DNA of 64,000 nt from Agriotes lineatus (taxonomy: Eukaryota > Arthropoda > Insecta > Coleoptera > Elateridae): the NCBI GenBank assembly GCA_940337035.1, contig OW679203.1:76833061-76897060 (forward strand), given 5' to 3'. Under the pieces are notes generated by a model, which did not search any database, was not told where the DNA came from, and saw only the letters and a program-made list of their open reading frames with translations. Numbering within the stretch: the first letter of the stretch is position 1; every line of letters begins with the position of its first letter. The translations under genes and the position numbers were made by a program. This document shows positions 1 to 11,510 of this stretch, one piece after another.

Positions 1-190
1 CATATGACAGTAATTTATATTGAAAGTAATTGAAAAAGTAATTGATGTTGTACAATTACACATACTAAGTAATTGGTAATTGAATTACTATTTGATGTGA
101 GTAATTGAATTACTGGTACTTCAATTACTTCATTGGGCGGTAATTGGTAACTAGTAATTAATTTCTTTTTTTTAAGTAATTTGCCCAGCT
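1..190. repeat. AT-rich imperfect repeat of a TAATTGAATTAC-like motif
   Basis: Short words such as GTAATTGAATTACT and AATTGGTAATTGAATTAC recur head to head over the first 180 bases, giving an AT-rich, partly palindromic tract. It reads as the end of a degenerate repeat. No open frame or element terminus can be assigned. From here to about 480 the sequence is unremarkable AT-rich DNA. Confidence 0.4.
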
Positions 191-487
191 CTGCTCTAGA
201 GGATACAAGTATTCGTTCATACTGGATATAATCGGATAGATATGTGTACTACATATTTCCCTGTTATGCAATTCTGAGATGGATTAGATAGTTCCTGTAA
301 CGATTGCATACACTATCAAATGACATCACAGCACGAATCAGAAAACTTATATTTCAAATTGGAAACCAATCCCAAGACCATTAAGTAATAAATGCATAGT
401 ATGATGTAGGGTAATTATTTTCGACTGTAATTAGTCCCTATATTCAATTGCGCATAATATGTTCTAGTATTATCAGCTATAATTTAC

Positions 488-642
488 CAAGGGCAGTGAT
501 AATTACCCGCAATTATTTTGACAAATAACAACCCGAAGGTGCGTTGCCTAGAAATATTATTTCTTAAAGGTAACGCACTTGAGGGATATTATTTGTCAAA
601 ATTATAAGGTCTTATCACGGCCTCCGTGAATTCGGGAAGATA
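488..642. repeat. Foldback (palindromic) element, about 150 bp
   Basis: The left half (AGGGCAGTGATAA, then TTTTGACAAATAAC, then GTGCGTTGCCT) is repeated inverted in the right half (AGGTAACGCACTT, TTATTTGTCAAAA, TTATCACGGCCT). The arms are about 65 bases with several mismatches, around an AT-rich centre near 575. There is no coding capacity. This is a MITE or foldback-type element, with its family unknown. Confidence 0.6.
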
Positions 643-1093
643 AGTTCTTAAATAAATAAATAATGTTTGCCGAAGCGAGAAGCCATTTTTCTGACAAATT
701 AATTTGACGCTTCATTATTTACTTGTCATAAAATACCATTGACTATTCAACACTATAACATATAAGCCAATCACATTGCAGACATTTGCTTTTTTCAACC
801 AATAACAGCAGTATATCACTGAATATTGAGCACCATGCAAAATATTCACAAAACAATGTACGTACTCAAAAAATAAATAGCCTTGTTGCGAAGTATCGCT
901 TAGCAACGATGTTCTGTCCTTAGTGATATCGCTAGGTTACGTAACACTAAACCCCAACAAACTGTGTGGCTTGTTTTAAAAATTTTAAAATGCTGTGTTT
1001 TGGAAGTATTCCGCTGAATTTAATTGAGAATGAATAATTATATTAATTGTTGGAATATTTTTCAATAAAGTTAATCGTTATGTATTAATATTG

Positions 1094-1337
1094 TTAAATA
1101 GTCGTCCCAAATACCACTCGAAGTGGATATATTTTTCTTAAATATTTTGTCTTTTCCATAGAAATTATTGCAAATTTCACTCAACAAAATCACATTTAAA
1201 TGTCACTCGCCTTCGGCTCGTGACATTTTTGATGTGATTTTGTATCGTGAAATTGAAACGCAATAATTTACATGAAAACGACAAAATATTTGTTAAAAAT
1301 ATATCCACTGCTTGTGGTATTACCCTTGACTATTCAA
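1094..1337. repeat. Foldback element with TTRAATAGTC ends and CpG-rich loop
   Basis: The outer ends are TTAAATAGTC on the left and GACTATTCAA on the right. Inside lie matching blocks ATACCAC / GTGGTAT, GTGGATATATTTTT / AAAAATATATCCAC and AAATATTTTGTC / GACAAAATATTTG. The loop near 1206-1230 is CpG-rich (CACTCGCCTTCGGCTCGTGA). The arms are about 110 bases each. It looks like a non-autonomous palindromic transposable element, and no target-site duplication was resolved. Confidence 0.7.
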
Positions 1338-1399
1338 TTCACCTGTCATCTGTCAAAAAGTGACCAATGAAAATCCAGAATTCTGACGTTTCTTGACCA

Positions 1400-1458
1400 A
1401 TCAAAAAAATATTAGTGGATATATCTTTCTAGAAGGTATTCAAGTGACTATTTTAAAC
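1400..1458. repeat. Right-half remnant of the same foldback family
   Basis: The run TTAGTGGATATATCTTTCT, then GGTATTC, then TGACTATTTTAA matches the right arm of the neighbouring foldback element (1280-1337), but no matching left arm precedes it. It is best read as a broken copy. Confidence 0.45.
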
Positions 1459-1567
1459 AAATGTGATTTTTATTAGAAAAAGTCAATATTAGTGTTCTGT
1501 TACTATAGAAATTGCGTAGTTTGTTGCTAGATTTACTGAAAACTAATTTGAAAAAGTAGTTTGGTTC

Positions 1568-1768
1568 ATTAAATAGTCCCTCGAATACCATTCTTAGTCA
1601 AAGTTAAGTAGATTATTTTTGCGGTGGTATCACTACTTATATCCATTGCGCTTGGGATTACGACTCGTGCTAGCGCACTCGTCCTAATCGTACCAAAGCG
1701 CAATGGACATTCGTGACACCACCACAAAAATAGTCGACATAACTTTGACTACTCATGGTATTACAAGT
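1568..1768. repeat. Foldback element, second full member
   Basis: The left arm (ATTAAATAGTC, AATACCAT, AGTCAAAGTTA, GCGGTGGT, TCCATTGCGCTTGG) is mirrored on the right (CCAAAGCGCAATGGA, CACCACCAC, TAACTTTGACTA, ATGGTATT). The loop (1655-1690) is again CpG-rich, with GACTCGTGCTAGCGCACTCG. The outer motif matches the 1094-1337 element while the inner arms differ, so this is a related but distinct subfamily. Confidence 0.65.
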
Positions 1769-1769
1769 G

Positions 1770-3430
1770 AATGTTAATTAGGTAGTTTCCATGGTGAATG
1801 ATAATCACCCTAGGGTCGTTTTCACTTCAACTGTGACTAATTTGTCAAACTGACACACGTTATCGAAAATACTCAAATTGGATTGGTCTGTAATATATGT
1901 AGGAACTTATCAATATATACTGCATTTTAATTTAATCGTAATACGGTCGTTGTATCTGTCTTTAGAGGTTAAGATAAGATAATTACGACGTAGGAATGAT
2001 TACATCCAGTTGAATTCAAGCGTCACCATTTTAATTTATAGATCGAAATTTCGTCATCATACTTGTACACATTAGAGCTTCACAATTGAAATACTGTATA
2101 ATCAAGGTCTGTAATGTATTTATAATTGCCACGTGTGGTATTGTAGTTGGAATTGTTTACCTTACTCTTGGAGGTAGCATTAAGCTTGAGGTAATTGAGT
2201 CGCTGCTTGACTAACCTAACTTTTGCACTGGTGCCTAATCAGTTTTAAACTTAAACAATTTCACACTTTATTTTTGACACAGTGTTGGCTTAATCCTAGC
2301 TTAGTGTAGGGAAAATACGTCCAAGCGTCTGGACAAAACACCTTATAATCAAACTTACTACATTAAGTTTGGGGAAGTGTAGGTCATATGCAGTCAGTGA
2401 GTCGTAGATTTAGTGAATTGCATTAATGCGCTAGCATTGCGAATCTCTCAGCAGTGACCACTCACAGTCCCCATTTAATTATCTACGTATTTATTTAAAT
2501 TTGGAGCTCCTAATGAGCTATATATTTCTGTGCAATGGTATGTTAAAAGTCTCACTTTGGGTTGCAATAAATTGATCTAAATTAATTTGGAATTTAATTA
2601 AAGCACATACTAACCCCAACATGCAGCTATTCAAATTGATGAGCACCATAAACTCAATTGATAGAGCGGTACTGCAGTTGTACAGTGTCTCTCAGAGATA
2701 ACTTGAATTTAAGAAACACGGCTGACACTTATTTCAATAGCATTCCCTAAGAAATTTGACTTCACTCCAGTTTACAAGTAACATGTGACTTTAAACAAGA
2801 CACTAAAATTCACCTCCCAACTTGATCCAAGGAAAACCATTCACAAACGTTATAATTGCAGACTAGACAGCTTAATCGAACAATAAAATCACTTTCACTC
2901 ACCTTTGGGTGTCTGGTTAGTGCTGAGCGCACCGACGCCACTGGACACCTTTTGAAGCAGGAACTTCAATGGTGATACCCTCGCTTACTCTTAACGCTTA
3001 AAGACAATTTGGCATGTATCTACCAATTCGCTTCACGGCTTGCTGTGCTTGATATCGCTGGTAAGCAAATAGCACTCAAGATGTTTTAAGACTCTCTTTT
3101 GTTTTTATTTTACACAAAGAACAAATGAGGTTATGTTTACAAAATTTAAAGAGCTGAAACGCACCCCGGCTTGGCATGAAATTGAGAGCTCTGTTATCGC
3201 GGAAACCGCCGTACTTGTAGAAAATTGGGAAATTTTTATGGTAGCAAACAAATGTAATATGAATTAGGTCAAAGATTGCGAAAGTAAAATTACATCTAGA
3301 GATAGAAGTAAAGAGAAGAATAAAACAGAGAGGAGTGCATTCGGTAGATGGAGTTACATGTTTCAAAAAAAATTGAATACTAACAAAGAGTTCAGGTGTT
3401 CCGACCAGTGCGTTCTCCCTGTGCTCATAT
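1770..3430. other. Intergenic, nothing recognised
   Basis: AT-rich DNA with no recognisable protein, RNA gene or element end. A 119-codon open frame on the minus strand (3076-3435) has no recognisable domain and a composition expected by chance, so it is not called as a gene. Confidence 0.4.
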
Positions 3431-3760
3431 ACCAAGCAGCAGCATGGGTACTAACAAAAAAATTAAACTAAATGCTGGTGACCCAACCAAACATGGAAGT
3501 ACCAATATTAAGACAAGTCACAAGAATGAAAAAACATAGATGAATGAAAAGGCTATTCCAATGGAGACGTTGGATTGGAAAAAATTAAAGAAACACAAAC
3601 AACAATGACGAAAAATACCGTCAAATAATGGTGGCTGGAACATGTTGGCTACAAATTTCCCAAGATAGGAAAGAGTGGCCATGTGCAATGGTGGACGAAT
3701 AGAGTCTGAATAAAGACGAAGAATGAAACATAAAATGGGCTACTATATCAGATAAAAATC
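3430..3760 (+). pseudogene. Possible LINE 3' ORF remnant
   Basis: One plus-strand frame reads SQDRKEW near 3658, resembling the AQDRxxW block close to the C-terminus of RTE-like LINE polyproteins (compare the clearer element at 14324-15500). The surrounding frames hold several stops and frameshifts, and no RT core is visible. The call is weak. Confidence 0.25.
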
Positions 3761-3764
3761 ATAT

Positions 3765-5690
3765 TTTCTGCATATTTTCAAAGATGCTTGAATTCGCCTT
3801 AAATTTCACTATTCGCAGCCTTCAAAACAACCTGCTGGTAATAGCTGATCAGGAAGTAGCAAGGCCAGCTATATTATTATCTTTATTACTTAACTGTAAT
3901 GTAAAACCATTATTGCCTTTAGTCGGTCGTCGGTTTCGCCTCAATAACTGAGTGTGCTTACCTTTATTAACACTAACAGCATTATTGAAATGTGTTTTTG
4001 CATTTATGTAACCCAAGACACCAAAAATTTCATTAAATATTTTTTTAGCTGCTGTACTTTTGTTCGTAGGCATCAATTTATTTAACCAAAACTTTTAACT
4101 GTTCAAGTTGCCTTTTTCGTTTTCATCTGCCTCGATTTTTATTTCCCTGCCTATTAAGCTCTTGTCTTCTCGTATTTCTACGTATATGGTTCGTTGCATA
4201 TTTATTATCAGACCAAACTGGTTTTCTCTTTCCTCCAGTTTTCGACAAACAACAAACCCGATTGTTTGATGTCTATGCTGCTAGATCATTCCTTTTGTGT
4301 ATATGGAATTTTCTTAAACTTCCCTCCACTGCTAAATTGAACAAAATAGTCGACGTTGGGTCATTTTCCATGAACCTATGATTTGCATCTAAACTATCTG
4401 ATGTGGTTCTACCAATCATTGTAGCATTTGCTAGGTTCATCTTGGTTAGGTATACTTATCATTTTATATAGTATACAAAATCCTTTCATTTTTGTTATAT
4501 ACCGTGTCATAGTAATTTTTAAAGACACTGGACAGCATAGGCAGATATATTGCCTCCCATTTGCTTGATGTGATGGCTCAGGAATTTTTTCTGTCAAAAA
4601 CCCTACTAGCGGTTCCCCCGCAAGAGTTAAACGTACTCGTGAGGGCTGTAGTCAAGGTTTTGTACACTATATGTAGCACTTTGATGCTTTTGCAATGCAA
4701 TATAGCGTGACGTTAGTATGTAACGCCTGCAAACTGAATTTAAAAACAATTTTATGTGTTACAATTTGAATGCTGGCAACTTTAGTCAGAATTAACGCTG
4801 GACCCAATGCGGTAATTTGCGATAATGACAAAAGGTCGGCGATATGCAAACTTGCGTGGAAATAGCTACAACGCAACGTTACGTAAATCCCCTCCAAGGG
4901 ATGATCCACATAGAGAGTGTAAGAGGAGGATGCATGGCTGGCTGAAAGTACTTGAACCTAGCACTTCAGTGATTAGCCCTACGATCCAAGGAGGGCCTTA
5001 GGCCTCGCACTCTGCAGCCAGAGCATACCGATGCTATCCCACCGCTGTCGAAGCCAATCTCTCTCGGGAATCCGGAAACAACTGCAAGTTTGCTGCAAGC
5101 GCTTCGTAATAAAAAGCCGAAACCGATCCGGGCCAGTTTGAAGATAAAATTTAGTCTGCAAAATCGCTCATGGGCTTATCCAAAGTGGTTCTAAAAATAT
5201 CCTAGCACCTGCAATACACCTTTTACCTTCGGCAAAAATCCTAAAGAAGTTATTTGTATATATTTAGTTATTCGTTGTTGGCTATGAATCTAAACAAAGC
5301 GAATCCGGCGTCGCCATTAAACGTTGTAGTTACAGAAACTCTCGCTCCACCGTGCAGCGCCGAGTTTAACGTTTCTCAGCGAGATCGCTAGCTACTGGAT
5401 GTTTTTTAGGCTGCCGACCCAGCAGGCGCTTGACGTGCAGCTAGCAAACCATATTTATTTCATTTATTGTGTACATTGTATATACATTTTTGTAGTTGAA
5501 TTTAAATTTATAATCTTGGTATGTATTATGGCTAATCTAAACTTCATATAAAGGCAATTAAATAAAAAGCCAAATAAATAATCAAAATTAACCAGACCAG
5601 AGCAAGCATTAGATGGCCCCCGAGCTAGCGACTTTACAAACCATTACAGTAGCATCTGCATTTTATGTATTGCCATTATGACTGCTCGAC
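3765..5690. other. Intergenic, nothing recognised
   Basis: Contains several chance-sized open frames (minus 3849-4076, 4409-4597, 4667-4909, 4979-5161), none with a recognisable domain. The 4925-5450 part is less AT-rich and may be an old repeat, but no ends could be found. Confidence 0.35.
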
Positions 5691-5699
5691 TCCAGCTGT

Positions 5700-6350
5700 T
5701 TGGTATCCTTTCCTTTCTCCATGTTTATTATAATCAGGTGGTTTTTTCCTCTCAATGTTCTTCCTTCTTTCTTTATAGATTCTGCTACCACACCGAGTTT
5801 CCATGAACCTTTGCTACTTTATAGTTAACTATTATTGTTTTTATTTCTACTACTGTTAATATATTTTTTACGTCTTTTTCATAACCTGTATTATTTTTTG
5901 TGTAAGTTTCTGACGTATCCAAATCACGATCTCGCTAATTTAATACTCCTTCATAGTATTCAGTCCCTTCATCTAACCCTCCTATTTTGTACCTTGACAA
6001 TACATTGATCTGTGTTGCTCCATCTCTATCTCTATCTTTCGACTGCTTGGTAGGAAAAATCTGATCTTTATGTACGTATATTTCTCGAATTTTTATGATC
6101 CCATCTCCGATATATTGACATTTCTTCATTCTGTGTATTTTTTTTGCATGCCTTCTTTTGTTTCCATAGCTCTTTTTGTTTACCCCTGTTTTTCTGTTTC
6201 CATCCACAGTATTTTTTCAATTTCCCCTTTACTTTATTAAGCCACAACTAACCTTTTTGTTTCCTGTTTTTATAGACTTTTCTTATTTCTTTCCAGTACT
6301 TGAATTATGTGCCTCCAAGCTGTTTCTATGGTAGCCTTACGGTTCTTCAT
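5700..6350 (-). pseudogene. Degenerate minus-strand LINE-like sequence (tentative)
   Basis: The plus strand is T-rich and the minus strand reads as Lys/Glu/Arg-rich broken peptides. One frame near 6355-6270 gives a stretch like TWRHIIQVLERNKK, the style of the linker between endonuclease and RT in RTE-like LINEs. A 90-codon minus frame (5935-6207) lies inside. No catalytic motif is visible, so this is suggestive only. Confidence 0.25.
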
Positions 6351-6881
6351 CTCACTTTTTTTTAAAGCAAATGTGTTGTGTAGAATAGCATCGTAGACGA
6401 TATGTTTATCTGTAGGCAATACTGAAAAGAATTACTATATAACCATTAATTACGTCGACCACGTGGCAATTGAATTGCTTTTGCTACATTGAGACTGCAA
6501 TACATATTCTCTTTCATGAAATTAATCATTACTGCTCATGTGCTTCTAATGGTCGCTGTAGGTAGACTTCTTAACAGAACTGGACATTACTTTATTATTT
6601 AATATATCAAGTTCAACCATAGAAAACTTATACCAACGTATTAATTTGCACAACATATTAAACCAAAAAAACACCTCCAATTCGTATCCTTGTTCATGCA
6701 TAAAAGAATAAAACCGAAACTTTATTTCTAGCACACTTTTAATTTAAATACTGAAACCATAATAAAATAACACATGATTATTATTTATACGTATATAATT
6801 TACATGTAAATATGAAAAGACATATAGTACCAAGACCAACGCAATTCAGCTTTTCGGTTTACAACCGAACTCGTCACATTT

Positions 6882-8535
6882 CTACTCTTCAACCTTTGCC
6901 ACATCCAACCAAATATCGGCAAGCGTAGCTAAAATAAAACTGGTCGGATGCATTTTTAAGGGCACTTGAGTTTTGTTGCTCAAGGAGAATCGGAAATTCT
7001 TCAACAAGACTGCGAGTCCTACCTTGACCTGCATCACACCAAAACGAAGACCTACGGAATATGTCAAGTATTTTATTTACACTTAACAACTAACGCAATT
7101 ACTACCTATACAAACTCTAGGCCCTTCTCCAAATGGCATGTAGGTGAAAGGGTTGATATCGTGCTTATTTGCTTCGCTAAACCTTTCGGGGTCGAATTTC
7201 TCTGGGTCGGGAAAGTATTCAGAATCGTGGTGTAGCCCAAGTGTAGATATTAGAACAGGAGTGTTCTCTTCGATAATAACGTCTGTTCCAGGAACTCTGT
7301 ACTTTGCTACGCATATCCTGTTTAAAACAGGCACTGGAGGGTATTTTCTTAGAGTTTCTAAAATGAATGAAGTAAGTACCAGTGTAACAGTTTGTTTGAA
7401 TCATGATACCATCAACAACTTGTTCCATATAGTTCATCTCCATAATTCCATCGTAAGTTAGTTTCCCACCGTGTTTGTCCAGAATGACATTCACTTCTTC
7501 CCTCACTTTTTCCTGGATATTTTTATTTCTAGCTAATTCAAACAAACAGAAGGTTATTGCCGTCGAAGAAGTCTCAAATCCAGCAATAAAGAACACAAAC
7601 GCTTGTGCAGCCAATTCTTCCATGGTTAAACTCGTGACTTTATTTTCTTCACTGGATTTCTTAGTTTCTTGTATTTTCACATTGTTCTTCAAGTCCACCA
7701 ACAATTGCATAAAGTCTCTAGTTACAAAGTTATTCTTCTCTCTGTATTCTACTGTAGTCCTGATAACATTCATGAAAAATTTAGTAGTCTCATTTCGTAT
7801 TCCCACAACACGGAAAAACCGAGCGATCTTAGGATAAACAAAACTGAGAAATAATTTCGACGCTTTTAACCTTGAAAAAACGAATATCTCTTTAGAGTGT
7901 GTTCTAAAATCCGCATTTGGGTTTAGAAAGCAATTGCAGTCGATTCCAAACGCGCAGGATCCAATAATGTTAGTGAAGAATCTACCAACCACTTCTCGAA
8001 TGTCCACGGCTTCGCCTTTGGCGCAAATTTCTTCCATGGCACCTTTTAACTGATCCCCGCCTTCCACCAACGTGTGAAACATCATCTTCATCTTTCCGGA
8101 AGTGAATGTAGGGGTAAGCTTTGCTCGAAGGTGTCTCCACCTGGCTCCTTCGATGGCAACGAGGTGAGCGCTAAGCGGATCGTCCTTTTCATTATAATAG
8201 AGCCCGCGGTCAACAAAGTGATTGAAGTCTTTGCACACGACGTGTTTTATCAACTCCGGATCAATGGGCATGTACATAGGCCGCGTCAAGGCGAACAATC
8301 CGCCATGCTTATGACCCTTGATTTTCAATTCGTCGTAAAATTCTTTGCAAAATTCACCAAATGACTTTTTGAAATTGAAACTAAACGTACCCAACGGAAT
8401 GGATGGTTCTAGGTAAGGCATGTTCTGTCTCTTCCAATACTTGAATGACCATTTAAAGTATGTTATGACACCAGCTACTAGGATTACCAGAAGAGCGAAA
8501 TTATCCACACACAGGAAATCTGAGATTATGGTCAT
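6882..8535 (-). CDS. Cytochrome P450, CYP6-like, three exons
   Basis: Microsomal haem-thiolate monooxygenase of the insect CYP6 type, a family known for oxidising xenobiotics and plant compounds. Exons on the minus strand: 8535-7410, 7357-7106 and 7051-6882, joined by two introns of 52 and 54 bp with GT-AG ends, both phase 1. The spliced product is 515 residues, normal for the family. An N-terminal hydrophobic anchor spans about residues 8-25. Visible motifs: I-helix AGFETSS (about 318-324), K-helix ETLR immediately after intron 1, the PERF-type FDPERFS block, and the haem loop FGEGPRVCIG with the ligand Cys at about 458. The position of intron 1 just before ETLR matches the conserved CYP6 intron. 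No stop or frameshift breaks the model, so it looks functional. The start is the first ATG of the frame and sits directly before the anchor. Substrate cannot be inferred. Confidence 0.93.
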
Positions 8536-8599
8536 TTTGATTTACTGAAACTGATTACTGTATTAATAATAATAACCCTTAAAGAGATACACGGTGTCA

Positions 8600-8821
8600 A
8601 TAAAAAAATTTCAAACCATTGGATTTCTTTTTATGGGTTTTTTAAAACAGTTGGTTAGCCGTGAGGTAATTAACACAAGTAAACAATTACAGCAAAGAAT
8701 TTTCGAGGCTGCTAATCAAATTCGTAAAAACTATAATATTCGGCAAGTGCATGAATCGCTAATACGACGATACCATGCTTGTATTGTAGCTGGAGGGAAG
8801 CATTTTTTAAATTTTCAATAG
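8600..8821 (+). pseudogene. Mariner/Tc1-like transposase, C-terminal remnant
   Basis: The frame ending at the stop near 8821 reads LFMGFLKQLV, then LQQRIFEA, then SLIRRYHACIVAGGKHF. This is the order and spacing of the C-terminus of insect mariner/Tc1-type transposases: a W/MGxLK block, a LxxRI helix, RRxxxCxxxxGxHF. The catalytic DDE/D part is absent upstream, so this is a dead fragment. It begins about 60 bp upstream of the P450 start on the other strand, so it sits in the P450 promoter region. Confidence 0.55.
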
Positions 8822-8934
8822 TTTTATATTTTTACTTCCTTTTACAATAAAGGTAGTATTGTATTTACTTCAAAAATTCGAAAACTCAAAAACAAGTTTT
8901 TGTTCATTGGTCGGTCAGTCAGTCTGAGTGTCTT

Positions 8935-9335
8935 TTTTTAAAGATGATTTATAACATTCAAGAGTGTGAGATGTTGCAAGCTGACATAAATGCAATTTTA
9001 TTTGATACGAAATTGTCATTTAATAATCATATAGATTCAATAATACTGAAACTTATAGAAAACTGGGATTTATCTTTCGAAGTATTGTAGTGCCTTGTCT
9101 AACTTATTCAATAGCTTAATGAGGACCAAACTGGAGTATTGTTCTGTTATTTGGAATCATTTCTATAACTATAAAATTGATAGATTTGGAAATGTACAAA
9201 AGTTTTTACATTACCGTGTAAATCGATCGACATCTAACTTAAATGAAAAATCTTACAAAGATTTATTATATATTATCATAATTTTATTGTTTAAAATTTT
9301 AAGAGATTAAACTTGCTACCAAGATTTTGTTTTAG
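8935..9335 (+). pseudogene. Jockey-like LINE, RT C-terminal fragment
   Basis: Frames read FDTKLSFNNHIDSI, then (shifted) LTYSIALMRTKLEYCSVIW, then NVQKFLHYRVNR. This is the post-RT segment of jockey/CR1-type LINEs: the LGVxFDxxLxFxxHI block, LEYCSVIW, and RVQxxFLxY. At least two frame changes separate the blocks, and no YADD core is present. Confidence 0.6.
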
Positions 9336-9429
9336 AGTTCCTAAATAATACGTGCAATCAAGACATGTTTACATTTAGAAATCCAAGAACAAAATATCAT
9401 TTAAATTTTCCTGTTATGCTAATCTGTCA

Positions 9430-10150
9430 ATTATATAATTCCTATTTTAATCACACTGATTTGTTTAATTTAAGCTTCAATAAATGTATAACCATTACAT
9501 CTACTCCGCTCTGGGCCATTACTATTTGCTTCTGTTACTTTTATTTTACATTTATTCTGTAATTGAGTATTGTTACCTGATGAATAGATATTATTATTAA
9601 TATCATAAAATTGCAAAGATAGCAAAGATCATATTGTCTCAAGTGTTGCTATAGCAATAGATACATAAATAACTGTTAAGCACCTTTTTAAACTAATTAA
9701 CTACAATTAGATAGGATTGATTGTCGGTATAGAAATAAATAAGGTCTTTGAATTATTTTATGTACCACGTGCCTAATCACGGTTATAGCTCTCTGGAAAT
9801 TTAAAGCTCTCCGCTTCGGTCTTTAAATATGCCCTCGTGCTATACCAGTTTTTGATTTGGGCCATGATTTTATTCTCATATGTCATAGGTATTTACAGAA
9901 AACGGTTCTAAGACAAAGTAGTTTTCAATATAAAGGAATACTTTATAAGACGTTGACAAGTAATGAAAAATACGCCCAACCATGAAATCACAACCACCTA
10001 TCCCAACAACATTTTTCGCGATTATTGTAATTACAAATTGATTATATTAAAGTTAAATTTTAGCGTAGACCATCCACGATTGGTTCATGAACAAAAATTG
10101 TGAAACATTTTTGAGATTGTGAGAAGAGTATCTCCCGACTTCATGCTAAA
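9430..10150. repeat. Interspersed repeat, copy 1
   Basis: Bases 9430-9765 match 12265-12596, and 9758-10150 match 13915-14323 plus 15501-15600, at high identity by eye. In copy 1 the two blocks abut; in copy 2 they are separated by 1.3 kb. A short foldback (TATAGC...GCTATA, about 9784-9844, loop CTCCGCTTCGG) lies inside. There is no coding capacity. Confidence 0.7.
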
Positions 10151-10261
10151 GGTGATAAGAATTAAAAAGCCAGTTTCTAACGCGGATCGTAAAAGAAAGT
10201 GATGATAATGATTTAAATACATTAGGTACTAAGTTGTAAAATTTAGAAACATTTAAGAAAG

Positions 10262-11510
10262 TGGCCGTTTTATAATTCAGATCTATGAGATTTACAGTCG
10301 AATATACCTCTGTGCCTTAAATTTATATTATGTATATCAGTACGAAACGTAATTTTATTATAAAGGCAAGAAGGAGTTTTAGAACTAATTATTTTGTGAT
10401 AAAATACCAAACAATGCAACATACGATGTTTATCCAATCTGAGCCAATTGGATTATACAGAGTAGTCAAGGTAAAAAAGGTCCCGTGTGAATACAGCAAG
10501 GTAAATTAATATTATATTTTTATTTTGAATCTGCGGAAGTGTATTCACAAGCGTTATTAACAAGTGACAACGCAACACTGAGCAATACCTACACAGTTAA
10601 CACAAAATGGCCGCTGGACATCACGTGACGCCGCACAAGCGCTCAATATCACTTTCAGTATGTTACAGGATACGGGACCTCTTTTACCTTGGCCACCCTG
10701 TATAACTTTGTGTGATATATGTTCATGGCGTTTGACACCGTGGATAAGGATCAAACAGGAATTTTGTACCAATTGTATTCATCTACTAGTTGATTTGTCA
10801 ATGCAAGGCCCATAGACAATATAGCAATAGTTAAATTGTGACAACACGAGAGATTCGTATAAAATAGTTTTCATTTTCCTATTTAAAACTTGTCTATTAT
10901 TATAAATTAAATTAAGGTGTCCGTAAGTCCTACGTATACAGTTATTAATATGTTCACAGATTTCTCGCATTGTCATCAGTAGCAATGATTGCATCATTGA
11001 CTTTAATTTGGATGAGACGTAACACCGCAGATCTGCTATTTCTACCACGAATTTGGAAGGATTAGTATTAAGAGAATGGAAAGCAGCAAACTCTATTAAG
11101 TTGTTTAAGTCATCATTAATAAAGTTAGAAGCAGCAATGGCATCAGTAGGTTTAAACGAAAGATATAATTGGGTATCATCTGCATACTGATGATACACGC
11201 AATGTTTTAAAATCTTACAAGAGCCAGAAGAATGGATTATGAACAGCAATAGACCTAAAATAGAGCCGACTGTTCATTTGGCAAAATTACACACTGTTGT
11301 CTGTTTTTTTTAAATAATTTTCAAAATATGTCAGGCTTTAGCGTCAAATCCAAAAGAATGTAAAATAGTTATCACAATCTCATGGTTTATTATGTCAAAC
11401 GCCTTGGAAAAGTCCAGTACTTATAATTAATACAGTTAAATTACCTTCATCAGAAGCTCGAATAATGTCATCTCATCAGTTACCATTAGTAGTGCAGAAA
11501 CACAACTGTG
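10262..11510 (-). pseudogene. Jockey-like LINE RT fragment (minus strand)
   Basis: Reading the minus strand from about 11510: DFSKAFD block (near 11420), YADDTQLYLSF catalytic loop (near 11195), INNCIRRTYGHL, LVLSQFNYC, VQNSCL and HISHKV. After the inserted MITE at 10453-10706 the same protein resumes with CLYNKITFRTDIHNIN (near 10350). Several stops and frame changes make it dead. It is the same family as the minus-strand element at 51258-53395. Confidence 0.7.
10453..10706. mobile_element. MITE inserted into a LINE
   Basis: Inverted terminal repeats of about 34 bp: left TTATACAGAGTAGTCAAGG followed by TAAAAAAGGTCCCGT, right the complement with a few mismatches (ACGGGACCTCTTTTACCTTG, then GCCACCCTGTATAA). 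The termini carry the CAGGGTG-like start common in insect DNA transposons, flanked by TATA or TA. The LINE reading frame is continuous across it once it is removed, which supports insertion. Confidence 0.65.

Noticed and set aside
3076..3435. 119-codon minus-strand open frame
   Set aside because: No recognisable domain, low-complexity hydrophobic composition, no splice or start context; length is within chance for this region.
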